Below, in pieces: positions 51,499 to 59,332 of a stretch of 64,000 nucleotides of DNA (within the stretch, counting starts at the first letter, position 1; every line of letters begins with the position of its first letter). Source of the DNA: Lacibacter sp. H407 (lineage in GTDB: Bacteria; Bacteroidota; Bacteroidia; Chitinophagales; Chitinophagaceae); NCBI RefSeq assembly GCF_037892605.1, contig NZ_JBBKTU010000001.1:1984001-2048000 (forward strand). Direction: 5' to 3'. The notes beneath the pieces are model-generated. The model saw nothing but the letters and a program-made list of their open reading frames with translations, was not told the origin of the DNA and made no database searches. The translations under genes were made by a program, and so were the position numbers.

Positions 51499-52719
51499 GA
51501 CGTTCAAAATATATTATTACCGGAAGGTTCCATTGAGAAGCAAACGATCACGCTCAATGTAGGGCCAACGCATCCTGCCACACATGGTGTGTTTCAAAAC
51601 ATCATGGAGATGGATGGTGAGCGGGTGATGTCTTCTGAATCAACAGTAGGCTATATTCACCGTGCATTTGAAAAGCTGGCCGAACGTCGTCCGCTTTACC
51701 AGATCACACCCATTACTGATCGTCTGAATTATTGCAGCAGCCCTATTAATAATATTGGCTGGCATCTTACCTGCGAAAAATTATTAGGTATTCAAACGCC
51801 CAAGCGTGTTGATTACCTGCGTGTCATTCTCATGGAGCTTGCACGCATCAGCGATCACCTGATTTGTAATTCAATTTTAGGTGTTGATACGGGTGCCTTC
51901 TCAGGTTTCGTTTATCTAATGGAGTTCCGTGAATTGATCTATGAAATTTATGAAGAGATCTGCGGCAGCCGTTTAACAACAAACATTGGGCGCATTGGTG
52001 GTTTCGAACGAAACTTCACACCGGTTGCCTGGGAAAAATTAGAAAAGTTCCTCAAAGAATATCCAAAGGCATTAAAAGAATTTGAAAACCTGTTCACCCG
52101 TAACCGGATTTTCATGGATCGTACCATTGGTTGCGGTCCTATTTCTGCAGAACGTGCATTGAACTATGGTTTCACTGGTCCGAACCTGCGTGCTGCCGGT
52201 GTAGATTATGATGTGCGTGTTCATACACCTTATTCATCTTACGAAGATTTTAATTTTATTGTTCCTGTTGGAACAACCGGCGATACATACGATCGATATC
52301 TCGTTCGCAATGTTGAAATGTGGGAAAGCTTAAGCATTATTGAGCAGGCGTATCAAAAGATACAGGATTTCAAAGGTGCCGATGCAGAAGTATATCATGC
52401 GCATGTACCTGAATATTATTTGCCTAAGAAGAAAGAAGTGTACACCAGTATGGAAGCGCTGATCTGGCACTTCAAGATCATCATGGGTGAAATTGAAATG
52501 CCGAAAGGTGAAGTGTATAATAGTGTAGAAGGTGCAAATGGTGAGTTAGGTTATTATTTCATCAGTGATGGTGGCAGAACTCCTTATCGTTTACATTTCC
52601 GCCGTCCATGTTTTATTTATTACCAGGCATTTGAGGAATTGGTGAAAGGAAGTATGTTGAGTGATGCGATTGTAGTGATGAGTAGTTTGAATTTGATTGC
52701 TGGAGAGTTAGACGCATAA
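51493..52719 (+). CDS. nuoD: NADH-quinone oxidoreductase subunit D
   Basis: 408 residues. LNVGPTHPATHGVFQNIMEM, RPLYQITPITDRLNYCSSPI, GGRTPYRLHFRRPCF and the end SSLNLIAGELDA are the canonical 49-kDa subunit motifs; with NuoB it forms the quinone cavity. The start codon comes from a short repeat (51467-51498); no Shine-Dalgarno sequence is seen other than weak purines. Confidence 0.97.
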   Translation: MSDVQNILLPEGSIEKQTITLNVGPTHPATHGVFQNIMEMDGERVMSSESTVGYIHRAFEKLAERRPLYQITPITDRLNYCSSPINNIGWHLTCEKLLGIQTPKRVDYLRVILMELARISDHLICNSILGVDTGAFSGFVYLMEFRELIYEIYEEICGSRLTTNIGRIGGFERNFTPVAWEKLEKFLKEYPKALKEFENLFTRNRIFMDRTIGCGPISAERALNYGFTGPNLRAAGVDYDVRVHTPYSSYEDFNFIVPVGTTGDTYDRYLVRNVEMWESLSIIEQAYQKIQDFKGADAEVYHAHVPEYYLPKKKEVYTSMEALIWHFKIIMGEIEMPKGEVYNSVEGANGELGYYFISDGGRTPYRLHFRRPCFIYYQAFEELVKGSMLSDAIVVMSSLNLIAGELDA

Positions 52720-52722
52720 ACG

Positions 52723-52759
52723 CAATTTGAAAATTAATTGATTTGAAAATTTGAAAATA
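52723..52759 (+). repeat. AATTTGAAAATTTGAAAAT repeat in the nuoD-nuoE spacer
   Basis: AATTTGAAAATTAATTGATT followed by TGAAAATTTGAAAATAG; same family as the long hairpin at 58845-58921. Confidence 0.75.
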
Positions 52760-52764
52760 GAAGA

Positions 52765-53253
52765 ATGAAGTTTTCAGAAGAACAGTTGAAGAAAGTAGAT
52801 GAGATGATCTCTCATTACCCCGAAGGCAAACAAAAAAGTGCGTTGCTTCCATTGCTGCATTTTGTGCAGAAGGAAAATGGCGGATGGTTAAGTTCGGAAG
52901 CAATGGACTATACAGCAGAGTTGTTGAAGATCGCTCCCATTGAAGTGTATGAAGTAGCTACGTTCTATAGCATGTATAATTTACAGCCCGTTGGTAAAAC
53001 AATATTTGAAGTTTGTCAAACAGGCCCTTGTATGTTGAGAGGCAGTGATGGAATTGTAGATTATATCTACGAGAAGCTGGGCATCAAACCCGGACAAACA
53101 ACGGAGGATGGTTTGTTTACGTTGAAAACAGTAGAATGCTTGGGCGCCTGTGGGTATGCTCCGATGATGCAATTGGGCCCCGATTACCGTGAACATCTCA
53201 CAAAAGAAAAGATCGATGCATTGATTGCAGAAGGAAAAACAAAAGCCAACTAA
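52765..53253 (+). CDS. nuoE: NADH-quinone oxidoreductase subunit E
   Basis: 162 residues. 2Fe-2S ligands Cys84 and Cys89 (CQTGPC) and Cys125 and Cys129 (CLGAC) in the thioredoxin-like fold; VYEVATFYSMYNLQPVGKT is conserved. It carries cluster N1a and pairs with NuoF. One base separates its stop from the next small gene. Confidence 0.96.
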   Translation: MKFSEEQLKKVDEMISHYPEGKQKSALLPLLHFVQKENGGWLSSEAMDYTAELLKIAPIEVYEVATFYSMYNLQPVGKTIFEVCQTGPCMLRGSDGIVDYIYEKLGIKPGQTTEDGLFTLKTVECLGACGYAPMMQLGPDYREHLTKEKIDALIAEGKTKAN

Positions 53254-53254
53254 G

Positions 53255-53458
53255 ATGACAAAGAAAATGGCGATGATCATTGGGTTTTTATTGTCCACAT
53301 CAGCGATGGTGGTGATCATTGTATTCCTGATGGCTGACGATAAAGAAACCATGCGCCCAATGATGTTTGTGGGAATTGGATTGGCGCTTGGTTCATTAGT
53401 TCTCAGAAACCTGATTCGTTTTAAACCCGATTGGTTTAAGGATAATAATGTTGAATAG
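53255..53458 (+). CDS. 67-aa two-helix membrane protein inside the nuo operon
   Basis: From ATG 53255 (MTKKMAMIIGFLLSTSAMVV), one base after the nuoE stop. Two hydrophobic helices (about 6-24 and 35-52: PMMFVGIGLALGSLVLR) separated by the charged DDKET, with a C-terminal NLIRFKPDWFKDNN. It is not one of the 14 canonical Nuo subunits. The tight spacing to nuoE argues it is a real expressed gene. Function unknown; an accessory or assembly subunit is possible. Confidence 0.75.
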   Translation: MTKKMAMIIGFLLSTSAMVVIIVFLMADDKETMRPMMFVGIGLALGSLVLRNLIRFKPDWFKDNNVE

Positions 53459-53468
53459 AATTGAGATC

Positions 53469-53493
53469 GTACAAGAGTGCGACGCAACAGCAG
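53469..53493 (+). repeat. GTACAAGAGTGCGACGCAAC dispersed repeat before nuoF
   Basis: GTACAAGAGTGCGACGCAAC followed by AGCAG; lies between the small membrane gene and nuoF. Confidence 0.8.
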
Positions 53494-53559
53494 CTTAACA
53501 GGAGTAATATTGCTGATAACAAAAAATTAAAAACATTCTCCTCTAGGAGACAGAGGTAT

Positions 53560-54915
53560 ATGGGAAGAAAATTACTTTTAGACAAAGCACATATTGAAGG
53601 CATCAGGCATTATGATGTGTATCGCCGTGAAGGTGGTTACCGCAGCGTGGAGAAAGCATTGAAAACAATGGCTCCCGAAGCTGTAACAGAAGAAGTAAAG
53701 AAAAGCGGGTTGCGTGGAAGAGGTGGTGCAGGTTTTCCTACGGGCATGAAATGGAGTTTTCTGGCAAAGCCGGAAGGAGTTCCCCGTTACCTTGTAGTGA
53801 ATGCAGATGAGAGTGAGCCGGGTACGTTTAAAGATCGTTACCTGATGGAATTTATTCCGCATCTGTTAATTGAAGGTATGATCACAGCATCGTATGCATT
53901 GGGAAGTAATGTTTCATATATCTACATCCGTGGTGAATACTGGTGGGTGAAAGAAATTTTAGAAGTAGCGGTACAGGAAGCACGCAATGCAGGTTGGTTA
54001 GGAAAAAATATTTTAGGCAGCGGATTTGATTGCGACATATTTGTACAACCTGGTGCCGGTGCTTATATCTGCGGTGAAGAAACTGCATTGATCGAAAGCT
54101 TGGAAGGCAAGCGTGGTAATCCACGTATTAAACCTCCATTCCCTGCGGTAAAAGGTTTGTGGGGTTGCCCGACTGTGGTGAACAATGTGGAAACCATTGC
54201 AGCTGTGGTGCCGATTGTAAATGATGGTGGTGATGAGTATGCGAAGATTGGTATTGGTAAATCAACAGGGACAAAATTGATTTCTGCATGCGGTAACTTA
54301 AATAAGCCCGGTGTGTATGAAATTGAAATGAATATTTCGGTTGAAGAATTTATTTACAGTGACGAGTACTGCGGAGGCATTGCTAATAATAAAAGATTGA
54401 AAGCATGTATTCCCGGTGGTTCATCGGTTCCGATTCTACCTGCAAATCTTTTGTTGAAAACAGCAAAGGGCGAAACTAGGATGATGACCTATGAAAGTTT
54501 GAGTGATGGTGGTTTTGCGACCGGTAGTATGATGGGTAGTGGTGGTTTTATTGCAATGGATGAAGATCAGTGCGTGGTGAAACACACTTATACCTTAGCC
54601 CGTTTCTATCGTCATGAAAGTTGCGGACAATGTTCACCTTGCAGAGAGGGAACAGGTTGGATGGAAAAAATTCTGCTCAACATTGAAAACGGAAAAGGCA
54701 AGATGAGTGATATTGATCTGTTGTGGGATATTCAACGCAAGATCGAAGGAAATACAATTTGTCCGTTAGGTGATGCAGCAGCATGGCCGGTGGCAGCAGC
54801 TATCCGTCATTTCCGTGATGAGTTTGAATGGCATGTAACAAATCCTGCAGATGCATTGAAGAGGAATTATGGTTTAGCGAATTATGCGAAACCATTAGAG
54901 ATTGCAGCAGTATAA
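53560..54915 (+). CDS. nuoF: NADH-quinone oxidoreductase subunit F
   Basis: 451 residues from ATG 53560 (MGRKLLLDKAHIEGIRHYDV); the frame is open for 33 codons upstream, but that part is encoded by the GTACAAG repeat and is unlike the family. AGGAGACAGAGG lies just upstream as a purine-rich ribosome site. NADH/FMN site RGRGGAGFPTG (52-62), PGAGAYICGEETALIESLEG, and the N3 cluster ligands ESCGQCSPCREG with a later cysteine (TICPLGDAA). It oxidises NADH. Confidence 0.97.
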   Translation: MGRKLLLDKAHIEGIRHYDVYRREGGYRSVEKALKTMAPEAVTEEVKKSGLRGRGGAGFPTGMKWSFLAKPEGVPRYLVVNADESEPGTFKDRYLMEFIPHLLIEGMITASYALGSNVSYIYIRGEYWWVKEILEVAVQEARNAGWLGKNILGSGFDCDIFVQPGAGAYICGEETALIESLEGKRGNPRIKPPFPAVKGLWGCPTVVNNVETIAAVVPIVNDGGDEYAKIGIGKSTGTKLISACGNLNKPGVYEIEMNISVEEFIYSDEYCGGIANNKRLKACIPGGSSVPILPANLLLKTAKGETRMMTYESLSDGGFATGSMMGSGGFIAMDEDQCVVKHTYTLARFYRHESCGQCSPCREGTGWMEKILLNIENGKGKMSDIDLLWDIQRKIEGNTICPLGDAAAWPVAAAIRHFRDEFEWHVTNPADALKRNYGLANYAKPLEIAAV

Positions 54916-54917
54916 CG

Positions 54918-54926
54918 CAAAAGTTA
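54918..54926. repeat. Left copy of a 9-bp inverted repeat bounding the four-helix-bundle gene
   Basis: CAAAAGTTA two bases after the nuoF stop codon; the inverse TAACTTTTG is at 55311-55319, eleven bases before the nuoG ATG. Confidence 0.65.
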
Positions 54927-54943
54927 AAAATGAAAAGCAAAAA

Positions 54944-55294
54944 GTGGAAAACGATCTGAAATATAGATGTTATCGTTTTTCACTTCAGATGATAAAGTTC
55001 TTAAAAAGTAAGAAGTGGGATAGTTTGAGTCTTGTAATCGTTAAGCAACTGATGCGTTCTTCTGTGTCGGTTGGTGCGAATGTTACAGAAGCGAAGAACA
55101 GTTCTTCAAGACTTGAATTTAAACGATATTATGAGATTGCATTGAAATCGGCGAATGAATCGAAATATTGGATTTGTTTATTACGAGATGGGTTTGACGA
55201 AACATCGGATGAGTTGAAGGCAATTTTGAAAGAAGCAGATGAGCTATCGAAGATTTTGGCTGCTACAATTATTAAACTGAAGAAACCAGATTAG
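54944..55294 (+). CDS. Four-helix-bundle protein (S23/IVP, bAvd-like) inserted between nuoF and nuoG
   Basis: About 116 residues from GTG 54944 (TTG 54902, overlapping nuoF, is the longer option). KQLMRSSVSVGANVTEAKNS and the following LEFKRYYEIALKSANESKYW are the hallmark of the four-helix-bundle family (TIGR02436), related to proteins encoded in 23S rRNA intervening sequences and to the bAvd protein of diversity-generating retroelements. No DGR or rRNA gene is nearby. It is unrelated to complex I. Purine-rich low-complexity DNA precedes it, and CAAAAGTTA/TAACTTTTG flank it, suggesting it entered as a cassette. Confidence 0.8.
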   Translation: MENDLKYRCYRFSLQMIKFLKSKKWDSLSLVIVKQLMRSSVSVGANVTEAKNSSSRLEFKRYYEIALKSANESKYWICLLRDGFDETSDELKAILKEADELSKILAATIIKLKKPD

Positions 55295-55310
55295 TTTTTG
55301 GTTTTGAATT

Positions 55311-55319
55311 ATAACTTTT
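55311..55319. repeat. Right copy of the 9-bp inverted repeat
   Basis: TAACTTTTG, reverse complement of 54918-54926, followed by ACCTTTTAT before nuoG. Confidence 0.65.
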
Positions 55320-55329
55320 GACCTTTTAT

Positions 55330-56442
55330 ATGGCTGACGAAAAGAAATTATTTACAGTAACCATCGACAACATCACCGTTGAAGTGGAGCCGGGAACAAC
55401 TATCCTGCAGGCTGCACGTAAAGTAGGTGGTGATGTGGCGCCGCCGGCGATGTGTTATTACACAAAGCTGAAAGATAGTGGTGGTAAGTGCCGTACTTGC
55501 TTAGTGGAAGTGGCTGCAGGTTCTGCGGCTGATCCACGACCAATGCCAAAGTTGGTGGCAAGTTGCCGTACCAATGTAATGGACGGAATGGTGGTGAAAA
55601 ATATTACCAGCGATCGTGTGATTGATGCAAGAAATGGTGTGGTTGAATTTTTATTAATCAATCATCCGTTGGATTGCCCCATCTGCGACCAGGCAGGTGA
55701 ATGTCATTTGCAGGATCTCAGTTACGAACATGGCAAAGGTGCCAGCCGTTACGAGTTCAAACGCAGAACATTTGATAAGCATGATCTTGGTCCATACATT
55801 CAGTTGCACATGACACGTTGCATTCTTTGCTATCGTTGTGTGTACACTGCCGACCAGGTAACGAATGAACGCAAACATGGTATTTTAATGCGTGGCGATC
55901 ATTCTGAAATTGCAACTTATATCGAGAAGAGTTTAGATAATGATTTCATCGGTAACGTAATTGATGTTTGTCCTGTAGGTGCATTAACCGACAGAACATT
56001 CCGTTTCAAAAACCGTGTGTGGTTTACAAAGCCGGTTGATGCACATTGCAACTGTGATAAATGTAGTGGTGAAGTGCAACTGTGGATGCGTGGCGATGAA
56101 GTACTTCGTGTAACTGCACGTAAAGATGAATGGGGTGAAGTAAAAGATACAACAAAAGGTGAAACAGGATGGATCTGTAATACTTGTCGCTTTGAACGTA
56201 AAAAAGCAAGCGACTGGATCATTGAAGGACCATCACATGTTAACCGTCACTCAGTGATCTCACAAGGGCATTATGAGAATGGAGTGAAACCGAATGAAAC
56301 AATTAAGAAAGTAATGGGTGGAAGAGATCCGAAGTTGCTCATGAACATTAAAGATGTAACTGAAGTGAACCAGGTGGAGTTGAGTGAAATAAAAGGCCCG
56401 GCAACGTCGGAGTCATTTAAACAAATAGAGAAAGGAAATTAA
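55330..56442 (+). CDS. nuoG: NADH-quinone oxidoreductase subunit G, short form
   Basis: 370 residues from ATG 55330 (MADEKKLFTV). 2Fe-2S ligands Cys42, Cys54, Cys57 and Cys79; His112/Cys116/Cys119/Cys125 of cluster N5; Cys164, Cys167, Cys170 and Cys214 of N4; then Cys240-Cys242-Cys245 and Cys283-Cys286 of a further cluster-type region. The large molybdopterin-like domain of E. coli NuoG (about 900 residues) is missing. The next gene starts 6 bp after the stop, so this is the natural end; short NuoG is known in Bacteroidota. Confidence 0.93.
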   Translation: MADEKKLFTVTIDNITVEVEPGTTILQAARKVGGDVAPPAMCYYTKLKDSGGKCRTCLVEVAAGSAADPRPMPKLVASCRTNVMDGMVVKNITSDRVIDARNGVVEFLLINHPLDCPICDQAGECHLQDLSYEHGKGASRYEFKRRTFDKHDLGPYIQLHMTRCILCYRCVYTADQVTNERKHGILMRGDHSEIATYIEKSLDNDFIGNVIDVCPVGALTDRTFRFKNRVWFTKPVDAHCNCDKCSGEVQLWMRGDEVLRVTARKDEWGEVKDTTKGETGWICNTCRFERKKASDWIIEGPSHVNRHSVISQGHYENGVKPNETIKKVMGGRDPKLLMNIKDVTEVNQVELSEIKGPATSESFKQIEKGN

Positions 56443-56447
56443 AGGAT

Positions 56448-57500
56448 ATGATTTTATTAGCAGTTGATTGGGCATTGGTGCTGGAGAAATTCATCTTCAT
56501 CGCATTCATCATCACCGTTTCATTGGTGGTTGCGCTGTACATGACGTTCGGCGAACGCAAAGTGGCGGCATGGATACAGGATCGTGTTGGTCCCAACCGT
56601 GCAGGCCCGTTTGGTATTTTACAACCGCTTGCCGATGGTTTGAAAATGTTTTTCAAAGAGGAGATCATCCCCACTTCTTCCAATAAAATTTTATTTATTC
56701 TCGGTCCATCTTTAGCCATGATAACAGCCATGTTAACCAGCGCTGTTATTCCATGGGGCGACAAAGTAGAATTATTCGGACGTACCATCTCATTGCAAAT
56801 TGCTGATGTAAATATTGGTATCCTGTATGTGTTTGGTATTTTAAGTTTAGGCGTATATGGTATCATGATCGGTTCATGGGCGAGTAACAACAAATTCTCG
56901 TTAATGGGTGGTTTGCGTGCAGCCTCACAGATCATTTCATATGAACTGGCGATGGGTATTGCATTGATCGCTTTGATCATGATCACCGGAACATTGAGCC
57001 TTGGTGAAATGGTGAAGCAACAGCAGGAAGGTTGGTGGAACTTTTTTGTTCAACCTCTCGGCTTTTTTATATTCTTAGTATGTGCATTTGCAGAATGTAA
57101 CCGTACACCATTTGACCTTGCTGAAGCAGAGAATGAATTGATCGGTGGTTACCACTCAGAATATTCAAGTTTGAAATTGGGTTTCTATTTGTTTGCTGAA
57201 TACATCAATATGTTCATCAGCAGTGCGGTGATGGCTACCTTGTATTTTGGCGGCTATGATATTATTCCTTTCTATGATGAAAGTGCATGGGGTTTCTCTG
57301 CTAACATCATGGCCTTGTTAGGTGCCGCTGCATTATTCTTTAAAATTCTTGTGTTCATTTTCATATTCATGTGGGTACGTTGGACGGTTCCAAGGTTCCG
57401 TTACGATCAGTTGATGAACCTTGGTTGGAAAGGATTGATTCCTTTAGCCTTGTTTAATATGTTGGTTACAGCGGCAGTGATTTTGTTTTTGAAGAAATGA
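56448..57500 (+). CDS. nuoH: NADH-quinone oxidoreductase subunit H
   Basis: 350 residues, eight or so membrane helices. GERKVAAWIQDRVGPNRAGP, FAECNRTPFDLAEAENELIG and the GGYHSEYSSLKLGFYLFAEY stretch are the conserved quinone-site loops. It links the peripheral and membrane arms. Confidence 0.97.
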   Translation: MILLAVDWALVLEKFIFIAFIITVSLVVALYMTFGERKVAAWIQDRVGPNRAGPFGILQPLADGLKMFFKEEIIPTSSNKILFILGPSLAMITAMLTSAVIPWGDKVELFGRTISLQIADVNIGILYVFGILSLGVYGIMIGSWASNNKFSLMGGLRAASQIISYELAMGIALIALIMITGTLSLGEMVKQQQEGWWNFFVQPLGFFIFLVCAFAECNRTPFDLAEAENELIGGYHSEYSSLKLGFYLFAEYINMFISSAVMATLYFGGYDIIPFYDESAWGFSANIMALLGAAALFFKILVFIFIFMWVRWTVPRFRYDQLMNLGWKGLIPLALFNMLVTAAVILFLKK

Positions 57501-57535
57501 TAAGATGAGTGATGAATGATCAGTGATGAGTGAAC
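57498..57535 (+). repeat. GATGAGTGATGAATGATCAG repeat after nuoH
   Basis: Units GATGAGTGATGAATGAT and CAGTGATGAGTGA, starting in the nuoH stop codon TGA; a family distinct from the others. Confidence 0.65.
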
Positions 57536-57606
57536 GATGCGGAGCGTGCAGGAAATTAGAAAGTGAGAAAGATTGAAGGGGCGGATTGATGAATAAAATT
57601 GTTGCA

Positions 57607-57631
57607 GTACAAGAGTGCGACGCAACAACAG
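57607..57631 (+). repeat. GTACAAGAGTGCGACGCAAC dispersed repeat before nuoI
   Basis: GTACAAGAGTGCGACGCAAC followed by AACAG; the nuoH-nuoI spacer is 193 bp, almost all of it repeat-type sequence. Confidence 0.8.
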
Positions 57632-57693
57632 AAGAAGAGAGAGTTGAAGTGGATGACAAAAAATATATTTGCAAACTTTTATAAAAAACGTTG

Positions 57694-58257
57694 ATGCAAT
57701 TAACAAACAAAGCAAAACTGGTAGACCGTAAACCGATGAGCATTGCAGAAAAGATTTATCTGCCTGCAATTTTCAAAGGAATGGGGATCACGTTTTCGCA
57801 TATTTTTAAAAAGAAGGTAACGATTCAATACCCTGAACAAACAAGACCATTCAGTCCTGTGTTTCGTGGTTTGCATATCCTGAACCGTGATGAAGAGGGA
57901 CGTGAAAATTGTACGGCTTGTGGTTTGTGTGCAGTTGCTTGTCCGGCAGAAGCCATTACAATGGATGCAGCAGAACGTTTGCCAGGCGAAGAACATTTAT
58001 ATCGTGAAGAAAAATATGCAGCGAAGTACGAGATCAATATGCTGCGTTGTATTTTCTGTGGTTTGTGTGAAGAGGCTTGTCCGAAAGATGCAATTTATTT
58101 AACGGAAACATTTGCGCCTGCGAATTACAGCAGACAAAGTTTTATATATGGTAAAGACAACCTGGTGATTCCTCATCCAAAGGAAAACCCGGAAGCATTT
58201 ACCAAAGCAAAAGGATTAATTGACGAACGAAAGGCGAAAGCCAATCAACAGATGTAA
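57694..58257 (+). CDS. nuoI: NADH-quinone oxidoreductase subunit I
   Basis: 187 residues from ATG 57694. Two 4Fe-4S motifs: Cys73-Cys76-Cys79-Cys83 (CTACGLCAVAC) and Cys119-Cys122-Cys125-Cys129 (CIFCGLCEEAC), clusters N6a and N6b, with FRGLHILNRDEEGRENCTAC as the family signature. It passes electrons from the upper arm to NuoB. Confidence 0.97.
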   Translation: MQLTNKAKLVDRKPMSIAEKIYLPAIFKGMGITFSHIFKKKVTIQYPEQTRPFSPVFRGLHILNRDEEGRENCTACGLCAVACPAEAITMDAAERLPGEEHLYREEKYAAKYEINMLRCIFCGLCEEACPKDAIYLTETFAPANYSRQSFIYGKDNLVIPHPKENPEAFTKAKGLIDERKAKANQQM

Positions 58258-58263
58258 AAATAC

Positions 58264-58320
58264 AGAAGTACGAACTACGAGGTGCGAATTACGTACTTCC
58301 TACTTCCTACTTCGAACTTA
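58264..58320. repeat. TACGAA-type hairpin in the nuoI-nuoJ spacer
   Basis: AGAAGTACGAACTACGAGGT with GCGAATTAC faces GTACTTCCTACTTCCTACTT with CGAACTTA: the two arms are imperfect reverse complements. Confidence 0.8.
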
Positions 58321-58327
58321 AAAGATT

Positions 58328-58831
58328 ATGGAGATTACTCAAATTTTATTCTGGTTTCTCGCAATTCTTGCAGTATTTGGAGCCTTGATGATGGTTACCA
58401 GCAAAAACCCGGTGTACAGTGTACTGTGGTTGATTGTTGTATTCTTTGCTATTTCCGGTCATTATATTTTATTGAACGCACAGTTTCTTGCCGTGGTGAA
58501 CATCATTGTGTATGCAGGCGCTATCATGGTATTGTTCCTTTTCGTGATCATGCTCATGAATATGAACGCAGAGACAGAGCCACAAAAAAATAAATGGCTG
58601 AAAATTGCTGGTACCGTCGCAGGGGGCAGTTTGATGCTGGTGTTTATCGCAGCATTACGCCAAACTGAAATCTTGCAGGAACAGCAAGTAAACATGGGAG
58701 GTGAAGCAGGGTTAATTAAAACATTAGGTAAAACATTGTTTACTGATTATGTATTACCATTTGAAATAAGCAGTGTGTTGTTTTTGAGTGCAATGGTAGG
58801 TGCGGTGGTAATAGGAAAGAAGGGAGATTAA
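58328..58831 (+). CDS. nuoJ: NADH-quinone oxidoreductase subunit J
   Basis: 167 residues, five membrane helices; NPVYSVLWLIVVFFAISGHY, NIIVYAGAIMVLFLFVIMLM and the final strand LSAMVGAVVIGKKGD match NuoJ/ND6. Confidence 0.95.
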   Translation: MEITQILFWFLAILAVFGALMMVTSKNPVYSVLWLIVVFFAISGHYILLNAQFLAVVNIIVYAGAIMVLFLFVIMLMNMNAETEPQKNKWLKIAGTVAGGSLMLVFIAALRQTEILQEQQVNMGGEAGLIKTLGKTLFTDYVLPFEISSVLFLSAMVGAVVIGKKGD

Positions 58832-58844
58832 GAAATTAATAATT

Positions 58845-58921
58845 AGAAAATTTGAGAATTTGAAAATGATGAACTGATTGACAATTTTCAAATTTTCAAA
58901 TTGAGAAATTTTCAAATTGAG
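58845..58921. repeat. AATTTGAAAAT-type long hairpin in the nuoJ-nuoK spacer
   Basis: Left arm AGAAAATTTGAGAATTTGAA with AATG, right arm CAATTTTCAAATTTTCAAAT followed by TGAGAAATTTTCAAATTG: long complementary arms fill the 92-bp spacer. Confidence 0.75.
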
Positions 58922-58923
58922 TT

Positions 58924-59259
58924 ATGCCGATCAATAATTATATCTATTTAGCAGTTGCGTTATTCAGCATTGGAGTAGCGGGTGTGTTAACACGCCGCAA
59001 TGCTATCATCATTTTTATGTGTATTGAATTAATGCTGAATGCGGTGAACCTGTTGCTCGTTGCATTTTCAAAAATGCATTATGCTAATGCAGCAGCAGTT
59101 GACCCATCTTCAATTGTTGGAACAGAAGCACAATTGTTTGTATTCTTTATTATGGTGGTGGCAGCAGCAGAAGTAAGTGTGGGACTTGCCATTATTGTAA
59201 TGATGTACAGGAATATTCACAGCGTGGATGTAAACTTTTTGAACAGACTTAAACACTAA
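58924..59259 (+). CDS. nuoK: NADH-quinone oxidoreductase subunit K
   Basis: 111 residues, three helices. [20 protein letters not shown] contains the key glutamate, and [19 protein letters not shown] is the conserved end. Antiporter-like membrane subunit (ND4L). Confidence 0.96.
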   Translation: MPINNYIYLAVALFSIGVAGVLTRRNAIIIFMCIELMLNAVNLLLVAFSKMHYANAAAVDPSSIVGTEAQLFVFFIMVVAAAEVSVGLAIIVMMYRNIHSVDVNFLNRLKH

Positions 59260-59265
59260 AGCAGC

Positions 59266-59326
59266 AAGTACGAAATACGAAGTACGATCTACGGATGGTG
59301 TACTTCGTACTTTGTACCTCGTACTT
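59266..59326. repeat. TACGAAGTACGA-type hairpin in the nuoK-nuoL spacer
   Basis: AAGTACGAAATACGAAGTAC with GA (left) and TACTTCGTACTTTGTACCTC with GTACTT (right) form an imperfect hairpin just before nuoL. Confidence 0.85.
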
Positions 59327-59332
59327 AATATT

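Noticed and set aside
53461-53559. 33-codon extension of nuoF
   Set aside because: Encoded by the GTACAAG repeat; the family N-terminus and a purine-rich ribosome site fit ATG 53560.
55330-56442. nuoG as a truncated pseudogene
   Set aside because: All expected Fe-S ligands for the N-terminal domains are intact and nuoH starts 6 bp after the stop; a short NuoG is normal in this phylum.
58264-59326. CRISPR-like array in the nuo spacers
   Set aside because: Units are short, adjacent, of variable length and without unique spacers of equal size.
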